A stretch of 9,807 nt of DNA from Candidatus Saccharimonadota bacterium (GTDB lineage: Bacteria; Patescibacteriota; Saccharimonadia; Saccharimonadales; Saccharimonadaceae): assembly GCA_027451185.1 (NCBI GenBank), contig DAIDJW010000021.1:1-9807 (forward strand), written 5' to 3'. Of this stretch, positions 1-4,523 are shown piece by piece. The notes under the pieces were generated by a model that worked only from the letters and a program-made list of their open reading frames with translations, was not told where the DNA came from and searched no databases. The stretch's first letter is position 1, and each line of letters starts with the position of its first letter. The position numbers and the translations under genes were made by a program.

Positions 1-32
1 ATTGTAACATAACCGGCTCGACTTTGCTAGGG

Positions 33-61
33 TTGCAGCCCATAACCGATAGGGTTATATT
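33..61 (+). promoter_or_regulatory. Promoter of the HAD gene, leaderless type
   Basis: TTGCAG at 33-38 and TATATT at 56-61 are separated by 17 bases, a good sigma-70-type promoter. Transcription would be expected to start about seven bases after the -10 box, which is at or next to the ATG at 68. No Shine-Dalgarno sequence precedes that ATG, so the message is probably leaderless. Confidence 0.55.
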
Positions 62-67
62 TAAAGC

Positions 68-457
68 ATGAACGTTTATTTAGACGTCGATGGTGTCTTG
101 GTCGACCGCGCCGGCAACTTGGCTCCTAATGCCGAGCTTTTTCTATCCAAAGTGGTCAACGACGACAGCACTTATTGGTTAACGACTCGTTGTCATGGCG
201 ACGTGTCGCCAGTTCTGTCATATATGCAGCGCCTAGTCTCGTCGGAAACTTACCAGCTTATCCAGAAAATTAAACCAACCACTTGGTCGACCTATAAAAC
301 TGAAGCGATTGATTTTTCGCAGCCTTTTGTGTGGTATGACGACAATCCGTTAATGTCTGAAATTGACACGCTCCGCGCTAAAGAAGTCTTAAAAAACCTG
401 GTGCGTGTTGCCAAAGATGAATACGGCACACCGCGCTTACCGGTCAACGCAGATTGA
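68..457 (+). CDS. Small HAD-superfamily hydrolase-like protein
   Basis: This 129-residue protein shows a minimal haloacid dehalogenase fold. Motif I is LDVDGVLVD, with the likely nucleophile Asp6 and acid/base Asp8. Motif II is the Thr pair 39-40 in WLTTR. A candidate motif III lysine is Lys77, and motif IV is WYDDNP with Asp91 and Asp92. There is no room for a large cap domain, so it is a C0-type member. Such proteins hydrolyse phosphate esters in the cytoplasm, but the substrate cannot be read from the sequence. The ATG at 68 follows directly on a promoter and has no ribosome binding site. The stop TGA at 455-457, the only TGA stop in the window, lies inside the -35 box of the next gene. 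An open frame running in from the left edge ends at 69-71 and overlaps this start, so translational coupling to an unseen upstream gene is an alternative. Confidence 0.8.
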   Translation: MNVYLDVDGVLVDRAGNLAPNAELFLSKVVNDDSTYWLTTRCHGDVSPVLSYMQRLVSSETYQLIQKIKPTTWSTYKTEAIDFSQPFVWYDDNPLMSEIDTLRAKEVLKNLVRVAKDEYGTPRLPVNAD

Positions 458-482
458 CAGACGTCACCCTTCTGCTTATGCT
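454..482 (+). promoter_or_regulatory. Promoter of the FAD oxidoreductase gene
   Basis: A perfect TTGACA at 454-459 is followed after 17 bases by TATGCT at 477-482. The -35 box contains the stop codon of the HAD gene. The predicted transcript starts at about 489-491, within a few bases of the ATG at 492, so it is close to leaderless. No Shine-Dalgarno is visible before 492. Confidence 0.5.
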
Positions 483-491
483 AATAACAGT

Positions 492-2150
492 ATGGATGAA
501 ATCAAACAAGAGCTACAAGCGCGCGGATTTAAGGGTGATTTAATTGATGACGAGACGTCGCTAGAGTTTTACTCGCACGACGCGTCGATGTTCGAGCTAA
601 AACCAAAGCTGGCCATTGCCCCTAAGGACGCGGCCGATGTCGAAACGGCTGTTAAGCTGGTGGCCGAAAAGAAAAAACACGACAAAACTCTGTCGCTGAC
701 CGCGCGCAGCGCCGGTACGGATATGAGCGGTGCAGCCATTAACGACTCAATCATTGTTGATTTTAATAAGTATTTTCGTGAAATCGTTTCCGTCAAAGAA
801 GATCGGGCCACGGCGCAGCCGGGCGTCTTGTTTCGCGATTTCGACAAAGCAACTGGCGACTATCTGTTACCAAGTTTTCCGGCTAGCCGTGACCTTGCCA
901 GTGTTGGCGGCATGGTCAACAACAATTCTGGTGGTGAAAAATCGCTGGAATTTGGCAAAACTGAAAAATACGTTCCCAAACTAAAGTTTGTCTTTGCCGA
1001 TGGTGTCGAACGGGTCGTTAAACCGCTCAAAAAAGCTGAACTTGACGCCAAAATGGCCCAAGATGATTTTGAAGGCAAGGTTTATCGAGAGCTATTTGAA
1101 CTAATTGACAAGAATTACGACCAAATTAAAGCCGCCAAACCGCATGTCAGCAAAAACTCGACTGGCTACAAGCTATGGGATGTCTGGAACCGCGAAACTG
1201 GCATTTTTGACCTGACCCAGATGATTATTGGTGCCCAGGGCACGCTTGGGTTTGTCACCGAAAGTACTTTTCAACTGGTCAAGCGCCGCAAACATTCTGG
1301 CTTGCTGGTACTATTTATGCACGATATCGACAAACTCGGCACGCTAATTCCAACAGTCTTAAAATACAAGCCGGCAACCTTTGAGAGTTTTGATGACGCG
1401 ACACTGTGGCTAACGATAAAATTTTTGCCAAGCTTCTTTAAGATGTTGGGGCCAATCCGCTTTATTCACCTGCTGTTTAGTTTGATTCCAGATGGTTTAC
1501 AGCTACTGCGCGGTGTGCCAAAGCTTATCTTGATGGTTGAATTCAACGGTGACACCGAAGACGAAGTCCGCCGCCAAATTAAAGCCCTGCACAAAGAACT
1601 CGGCCCAATTCACGCCCGCTACGAAATTAATGGTTTTGAAGAAGACCCGAACGAACTGGCCAGTGAGAAGTTTTGGATTATGCGCCGCTACAGTTTTCAG
1701 TTGCTACGCAGCAAGGTCAAAGACAAGCACACCGCGCCGTTCATTGATGACTTAATCGTTAACCCTGAACATTTGGCTGAATTTCTGCCACAAATTCGAG
1801 CGATTATTAAAAAATACAAACTCCTAGCGACGATTGCTGGACACATGGGTGACGGCAACTTCCACATTATTCCCTTGATGAAGCTTGAAGACCCGAACGA
1901 CCGCGCCAAGTTGCTGCCAGCCATGAAAGAAGTTAACGAACTGGTGTTGAAATACAAAGGTTCGCTGTCTGGCGAGCACAACGACGGCCTGGTGCGTGGT
2001 CCGTGGCTTGAGGAAATGTATGGTGAAGAAACCGTCGACCTATTCCGCAAAGCCAAAGACATTTTTGACCCGGAAGCTATCTTTAACCCCCACAAAAAAG
2101 CTAACGCCGACTGGAAGTTTAGCTTTAGCCACATCCGCGACCACTTCTAA
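492..2150 (+). CDS. FAD-linked oxidoreductase, GlcD/D-lactate dehydrogenase family
   Basis: This 552-residue flavoprotein belongs to the family that oxidises 2-hydroxy acids such as D-lactate or glycolate. The FAD-binding (PCMH/FAD_binding_4) half covers roughly residues 20-190. It includes ARSAGTDMSG at 71-80 and PSFPASRDLASVGGMVNNNS starting at 127. The FAD-oxidase C-terminal half, to about residue 545, carries the metal/substrate motif GHMGDGNFH at 450-458 and SGEHNDG ending near 499. Relatives usually read EHGDG or EHGIG here, so Asn497 is a departure. A hydrophobic stretch at about residues 305-345 suggests peripheral membrane attachment, as in respiratory D-lactate dehydrogenase. No Cys clusters of an Fe-S partner domain are present. 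The frame is open back to 405, but the ATG at 492 is chosen because it follows a promoter and opens on sequence typical of the family. The substrate and electron acceptor are unknown. Confidence 0.88.
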   Translation: MDEIKQELQARGFKGDLIDDETSLEFYSHDASMFELKPKLAIAPKDAADVETAVKLVAEKKKHDKTLSLTARSAGTDMSGAAINDSIIVDFNKYFREIVSVKEDRATAQPGVLFRDFDKATGDYLLPSFPASRDLASVGGMVNNNSGGEKSLEFGKTEKYVPKLKFVFADGVERVVKPLKKAELDAKMAQDDFEGKVYRELFELIDKNYDQIKAAKPHVSKNSTGYKLWDVWNRETGIFDLTQMIIGAQGTLGFVTESTFQLVKRRKHSGLLVLFMHDIDKLGTLIPTVLKYKPATFESFDDATLWLTIKFLPSFFKMLGPIRFIHLLFSLIPDGLQLLRGVPKLILMVEFNGDTEDEVRRQIKALHKELGPIHARYEINGFEEDPNELASEKFWIMRRYSFQLLRSKVKDKHTAPFIDDLIVNPEHLAEFLPQIRAIIKKYKLLATIAGHMGDGNFHIIPLMKLEDPNDRAKLLPAMKEVNELVLKYKGSLSGEHNDGLVRGPWLEEMYGEETVDLFRKAKDIFDPEAIFNPHKKANADWKFSFSHIRDHF

Positions 2151-2200
2151 AGTTTTCTAAGATAGGACAAAGCTAAACCAGCTTTTCGAGAGTACACTCT

Positions 2201-2231
2201 TAAAAAAGACCTCCAATGGAGGTCTTTTTTA
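2201..2231. terminator. Bidirectional intrinsic terminator
   Basis: GACCTCC, loop AAT, GGAGGTC is flanked by six A on the left and six T on the right. It therefore forms a GC-rich stem with a U-run when transcribed in either direction. It sits between the convergent FAD oxidoreductase gene and rplK and should end both transcripts. Confidence 0.92.
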
Positions 2232-2237
2232 GCGTTC

Positions 2238-2271
2238 GGCTGAAATCGGTTATTCAACCGATTTCACAGCC
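2238..2271. other. Second hairpin in the convergent junction
   Basis: TGAAATCGGTT (2241-2251) pairs perfectly with AACCGATTTCA (2256-2266) over the loop ATTC. Past a 2-base bulge, GGC 2238-2240 can pair with GCC 2269-2271. There is no T-run, so it is not a classical terminator. It may protect the 3' end of the rplK transcript, or be one arm of the larger folded element around it. Confidence 0.7.
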
Positions 2272-2297
2272 TCTCTCAAAGCTGGTTTAGCTTTGTC

Positions 2298-2723
2298 CTA
2301 CTCGGCAACTTCGACGCCCATTGAACGTGCAGTACCGGCAATGACCTTGACGCGGCCTTCTAGGTCAATCGCGTTCAGCTGGTCTTTTTTGACCTCGGCG
2401 ATTTCTTCGAGCTGCTTGCGGGTGATCTTGCCGACTTTGTCGGTGTGGGGCTTGGCGCTACCCTTAGCGATGCCAGCTTTTTCACGAATCATATCGTCAA
2501 CTGGTTGGCCAAGACTCTTCCAAGCGAAAGTGCGGTCTTCGAAAACCTGAATATGAACGATAACGTCCTTACCCATTTGGTCTCTAGTAGCCTCGTTGAA
2601 CGGGTTGATGAATTCCATCATGTTCAAGCCCCATTGACCAAGCGTTGAACCCACTGGAGGCCCGGCGGTTGCACGGCCAGCAGGAATGCGTAGTTTCAAA
2701 TTACCAATAACTTTTTTTGCCAT
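2298..2723 (-). CDS. rplK: 50S ribosomal protein L11
   Basis: This 141-residue protein matches L11 over its full length. L11 binds 23S rRNA at the GTPase-associated centre, where it takes part in factor-dependent GTP hydrolysis and the stringent response. The N-terminal domain carries the signature PAG-AT-GPPVGSTLGQWG followed by NMMEFINPFN. The C-terminal rRNA-binding domain ends with GTARSMGVEV. The usual KTPPA segment between the domains is replaced by KSLGQP. The start ATG has a good ribosome site, AGGA at 2731-2734, seven bases upstream. In most bacteria rplK directly follows nusG and precedes rplA. Here it has its own promoter, about 0.8 kb of other sequence separates it from nusG, and a terminator follows it instead of rplA. 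Confidence 0.97.
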   Translation of the reverse strand: MAKKVIGNLKLRIPAGRATAGPPVGSTLGQWGLNMMEFINPFNEATRDQMGKDVIVHIQVFEDRTFAWKSLGQPVDDMIREKAGIAKGSAKPHTDKVGKITRKQLEEIAEVKKDQLNAIDLEGRVKVIAGTARSMGVEVAE

Positions 2724-2742
2724 AATTTTTTCCTAATAATTT

Positions 2743-2768
2743 ACTAAATATTTAGAAGCATATTTAGT
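2743..2768 (-). promoter_or_regulatory. Hairpin in the rplK 5' leader
   Basis: ACTAAATAT at 2743-2751 is the exact inverse of ATATTTAGT at 2760-2768, with an 8-base loop. It falls inside the roughly 50-base untranslated leader predicted from the rplK promoter, just upstream of the AGGA ribosome site. A 12-bp palindrome, CTAAATATTTAG at 2744-2755, overlaps it as an alternative fold. It is AT-rich, so the stem is weak. A role in translational control is only a possibility. Confidence 0.35.
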
Positions 2769-2781
2769 GCGTAACTCGAGA

Positions 2782-2790
2782 ATTATATCA
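2782..2790 (-). promoter_or_regulatory. Extended -10 promoter of rplK
   Basis: On the minus strand this reads TGATATAAT, a perfect TATAAT with the TGn extension. No convincing -35 box lies 17 bases further up, which is acceptable for an extended -10 promoter. Transcription would begin near 2775 and give a leader of about 50 bases, long enough for the ribosome binding site. Confidence 0.6.
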
Positions 2791-2825
2791 CAAATATAAT
2801 GTTAGTACCAGGGTTAGGCCTTAAC

Positions 2826-3131
2826 TTAGGGCAGTCGCTTTATTCGATCTACGAACTGACTCCATGTTTCGGTTTGTGTATCGCGTACAGAATCAGGTAA
2901 TTCTAGCTGACCAGCTATACCTAAAACCTTAGCATATGGATCGTCGTCCGGTAATTCAGCTGCAAACCTAGTTGCCATTAGTCCTGCTATGCCGTACGCG
3001 ATGGTTCTTTTATTAATCCGCTCATCGGAGCCAATCTGCTCAATGAGATAAGATCGAAGCACCTTTTTTTTGGCTGTAACTGGCTCGTCGCTATTGAGCA
3101 AATCAACTATACTATCTGAACCACGTTCCAT
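2826..3131 (-). CDS. Hypothetical protein, 101 aa, unrecognised
   Basis: I do not recognise this protein. It is 101 residues long, charged and probably mostly helical. It has a Lys/Arg-rich stretch around residues 20-26, an alanine-rich helix near 45-60 (AYGIAGLMATRFAAEL), an acidic turn PDDDP and a C-terminal end in IKRLP. No signal peptide, membrane segment or catalytic motif is visible. The start ATG is preceded by AAGGGG at 3137-3142, five bases upstream, which can serve as a ribosome site. A promoter-like pair lies at 3162-3190. It occupies the gap between nusG and rplK and has its own expression signals, so it is probably not part of the ancestral operon. Its base composition resembles the window average, unlike the GC-rich fragment beside it. 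Confidence 0.7.
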   Translation of the reverse strand: MERGSDSIVDLLNSDEPVTAKKKVLRSYLIEQIGSDERINKRTIAYGIAGLMATRFAAELPDDDPYAKVLGIAGQLELPDSVRDTQTETWSQFVDRIKRLP

Positions 3132-3148
3132 AGATACCCCTTGGTTAG

Positions 3149-3234
3149 TTGGCGGTTTATAATTATTGCTCTGTTACGGTAAGCCGCCAAAACCGTAACT
3201 TTGTAGGGGTACATGGTCTGGGTGGTTGACCACC
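3149..3234. repeat. Cluster of short inverted repeats
   Basis: Three dyads crowd this gap. TTGGCGG 3149-3155 mirrors CCGCCAA 3184-3190. GTTACGGT 3173-3180 mirrors ACCGTAAC 3192-3199 over 11 bases. GGTGGT 3221-3226 mirrors ACCACC 3229-3234 over TG. The first two overlap the putative promoter of the 101-aa gene and could be operators. The third lies just downstream of the GC-rich reading frame on the minus strand and could act as a weak terminator hairpin without a U-run. Confidence 0.5.
3162..3190 (-). promoter_or_regulatory. Putative promoter of the 101-aa gene
   Basis: On the minus strand TTGGCG (3185-3190) and AATAAT (3162-3167) are 17 bases apart. TATAAA at 3156-3161 is an alternative -10. 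A start near 3155 would leave a short leader with the AAGGGG ribosome site. Both boxes lie within overlapping inverted repeats. Confidence 0.35.
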
Positions 3235-3250
3235 GGTGACATGCGTGAGA

Positions 3251-3464
3251 CTAGCTGCTCGGCTGAGTGCCACTCACGTCGTACGTGTTGCCTTCGACGT
3301 CACGAGCGTACTCGTAGGAGCCGTCAGGGTCCTGAACCACGTGACCGTGGTCCGCCCCATCGCCAGGGCCGTTGAAGAAGATGTCGGTCCTGCCGTCCAG
3401 CTGTGCAGCGAGTTTTTCTATGAGTTGCCGGTTTCGCTCACAGAACCTATGAATTACTCGCCAT
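3251..3464 (-). pseudogene. GC-rich small gene, apparently frame-broken
   Basis: A minus-strand frame, open from 3466 to the TAG at 3251-3253, encodes about 69 residues that look like real protein: RNRQLIEKLAAQLDG, then TDIFFNGPGDGADHGHVV, then DPDGSYEYARDVEGNTYDV. From its codon 21 onward 39 of 49 third positions are G or C, unlike the neighbouring genes. The frame has no ATG. The only well-placed ATG, at 3462-3464, sits five bases after a good -10 box but reads ATG GCG AGT AAT TCA TAG and ends. Joining that start to the long frame needs one base of frameshift, so I call it a broken gene. A sequencing error, a rare start codon or programmed frameshifting are alternatives. I do not recognise the family. 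The composition suggests transfer from a GC-rich, perhaps actinobacterial, source, which is inference. Confidence 0.5.
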
Positions 3465-3469
3465 AATTA

Positions 3470-3499
3470 ATTCTAGACACATAACTAATGCGCTGTCAA
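3470..3499 (-). promoter_or_regulatory. Strong promoter before the GC-rich fragment
   Basis: The minus strand reads TTGACA (3494-3499), an 18-base spacer and TAGAAT (3470-3475), then five bases to the ATG at 3464. This is the same leaderless arrangement as at several other genes here. It lies between the nusG stop and the GC-rich frame and supports that frame having been an expressed gene. Confidence 0.6.
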
Positions 3500-3533
3500 G
3501 AGCGTAAGACAATAAACCTACGAGTTGGTAATA

Positions 3534-4082
3534 CTAAACTTTTTTCACCTGCAAAGCGTCAAGCTCAACCGAGGTGTCGCGGCCAAACATGCTGACCATG
3601 ACCTTAACTTTACCCTTTTGATTATCAATTTCCGAAATAGCACCGTCAAAACCCTTGAACGGACCATCGGTAATACTAACAACTTCGCCCATGGTGAAGT
3701 CAATGTTGTGCTTCGGGTCTTCAACGCCCATACGCTTCTTAATCTTAGCAATTTCTGGGTCAGAAACGGGTGTCGGCTGGGTACTGGTGCCGACAAAGCC
3801 GGTTACACCGGGGGTATTACGGACAATATACCAGGTTTCGTCGGTTAGCTTCATTTCAACCAGGGCGTAGCCCTGGAAAATCTTCTTTTCAACAACCTTA
3901 CGCTTGCCGTTCTTGATCTCGATTTGTTTTTCTTTCGGGACCATGACGTCGAAAATCTTGTCAGCCATGTCGACGGCATTAATGCGCTGACGAATACTTT
4001 CGGCAACTTTTTCTTCGTAACCGCTATAGGTATGAATTGCATACCATTGGCGCGATGAGTCATATCGGTTCTTTTGGGCCAT
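3534..4082 (-). CDS. nusG: Transcription termination/antitermination factor NusG
   Basis: This 182-residue protein has the normal NusG length and two-domain layout. The NGN domain, from about residue 12 to 105, opens with QWYAIHTYSGYEEKVAESI and contains the FQGYALVEM and NTPGVTGFVG segments that contact the RNA polymerase clamp. The KOW domain, about 130-180, reads GEVVSITDGPFKGFDGAI with the hallmark GPFKGF turn. NusG suppresses pausing and links RNA polymerase to Rho or to ribosomal protein S10. The gene follows secE by 12 bases. Its ribosome site, AGGA at 4090-4093, directly abuts the secE stop, so the two are co-transcribed. No clear terminator follows; a separate promoter begins within 70 bases downstream. 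Confidence 0.97.
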   Translation of the reverse strand: MAQKNRYDSSRQWYAIHTYSGYEEKVAESIRQRINAVDMADKIFDVMVPKEKQIEIKNGKRKVVEKKIFQGYALVEMKLTDETWYIVRNTPGVTGFVGTSTQPTPVSDPEIAKIKKRMGVEDPKHNIDFTMGEVVSITDGPFKGFDGAISEIDNQKGKVKVMVSMFGRDTSVELDALQVKKV

Positions 4083-4094
4083 TTCTCTTTCCTC

Positions 4095-4427
4095 TTACTT
4101 CAAAATTAATGAAAATAACTCTTTAAATAGGGCGTCCAGCAGTAGAATTACCACCACGAAAAAAGCAGTAAAAGCTAAGACGGCACCCGTTAAACCCCAG
4201 GTGGCGCGGCGATTTGGCCAGCGAACAGCCCTCAACTCTACCCACGCACCCTTAAAATAAGCACCGATAGCCTTTATGGCTCGAATGATCCAAACCTGTT
4301 TGTCTGGTTGCTTAGGCTGCTTGACCGTAGCTGGTTTAGCGGCTTTTGCTACGGTAACGGCTGGTTTAGCGTCGGTTGCTTTAATCCGTGTGACCTTGGT
4401 TGAGTTGTCTTTAGGGTTTTTAGCCAC
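4095..4427 (-). CDS. secE: Preprotein translocase subunit SecE
   Basis: This is the 110-residue single-span type of SecE, the essential clamp around SecY in the Sec translocon. The amphipathic helix FKGAWVELRAVRWPNRR, at about residues 58-74, carries the conserved E-L-x-x-V-x-W-P signature. The membrane span follows at about 78-100 (AVLAFTAFFVVVILLLDALF). The first 55 residues are a Lys/Ala/Pro-rich, probably disordered extension, longer than in minimal SecE. The start codon is GTG at 4425-4427, chosen because GGGAG (4434-4438) lies six bases upstream and no better ATG exists. nusG follows in the canonical secE-nusG order. Confidence 0.95.
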   Translation of the reverse strand: MAKNPKDNSTKVTRIKATDAKPAVTVAKAAKPATVKQPKQPDKQVWIIRAIKAIGAYFKGAWVELRAVRWPNRRATWGLTGAVLAFTAFFVVVILLLDALFKELFSLILK

Positions 4428-4441
4428 TTTCTACTCCCAAA

Positions 4442-4503
4442 ATTAAAAGTCTGCTACTGCAGACTGTCAAGTAGATTGTAGCTTGTTGAGGCCCGGACGT
4501 CAA
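4442..4503 (-). promoter_or_regulatory. Two overlapping promoters for secE-nusG
   Basis: The upstream promoter is TTGACG (4498-4503), 17 bases, TACAAT (4475-4480). It would start near 4468 and leave a 40-base leader with a hairpin and the full GGGAG ribosome site. A second pair, TTGACA (4465-4470), 17 bases, TTTAAT (4442-4447), would start near 4435, inside the ribosome site, so it is less likely to be productive. The upstream promoter overlaps the divergent glycosyltransferase promoter. Confidence 0.6.
4448..4465 (-). promoter_or_regulatory. Dyad at the 5' end of the secE-nusG message
   Basis: AGTCTGC (4448-4454) and GCAGACT (4459-4465) are exact inverses with a 4-base loop. Depending on which promoter is used, this is either a hairpin within the first bases of the secE mRNA leader or an operator filling the -35/-10 spacer of the second promoter. 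A 5' hairpin commonly protects mRNA from decay. Confidence 0.5.
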
Positions 4504-4514
4504 GATGTTATAGT
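4486..4514 (+). promoter_or_regulatory. Promoter of the glycosyltransferase gene
   Basis: TTGAGG (4486-4491), 17 bases and TATAGT (4509-4514) precede the ATG at 4524 by nine bases. With no Shine-Dalgarno in that gap the transcript is probably leaderless or has two or three leader bases. It shares DNA with the opposing secE promoter. Confidence 0.55.
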
Positions 4515-4523
4515 GTTAAACAG

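Larger units (their letters stand above)
2163..2300. repeat. Long inverted repeat enclosing two hairpins
   Basis: The 23 bases at 2163-2185 (starting TAGGACAAAGC) are the exact reverse complement of 2278-2300. After a 2-base mismatch the pairing resumes with GAGAG 2188-2192 against CTCTC 2271-2275. Inside lie two more perfect hairpins, at 2201-2231 and 2241-2266. The whole can fold as a multi-branched stem in RNA from either strand, or as a cruciform. The right arm includes the stop codon of rplK. The left arm begins 12 bases after the stop of the FAD gene. No target-site duplication flanks the arms. It could be a miniature mobile element remnant or a convergent 3'-end structure. Confidence 0.85.

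Noticed and set aside
3..71. Open frame from the left edge ending in TGA at 69-71, overlapping the HAD start
   Set aside because: Only 22 codons are visible with no recognisable sequence, and a good promoter lies inside it. It could still be the end of an upstream gene.
455..457. UGA recoded as glycine, as in some CPR lineages
   Set aside because: No supported gene contains an in-frame TGA, and tryptophan and glycine are coded normally, so the standard code fits.
405..491. N-terminal extension of the FAD oxidoreductase frame back to an ATG at 405
   Set aside because: It overlaps the end of the HAD gene, has no family similarity, and lies upstream of the TTGACA promoter that points to the ATG at 492.
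2117..2130. GTTTAGCTTT near the end of the FAD gene resembling the 23-bp arm
   Set aside because: Only about 10 bases match exactly, within ordinary Phe/Ser codons, so chance similarity is sufficient.
1697..2134. 145-aa minus-strand frame inside the FAD gene
   Set aside because: It is antisense to a well-supported gene, Ser/Leu-rich and without a start signal, typical of a shadow frame.
3236..3466. Plus-strand 76-aa frame opposite the GC-rich fragment
   Set aside because: The minus-strand frame has the coherent protein-like sequence, GC-ending codons and the promoter; the plus frame is its shadow.
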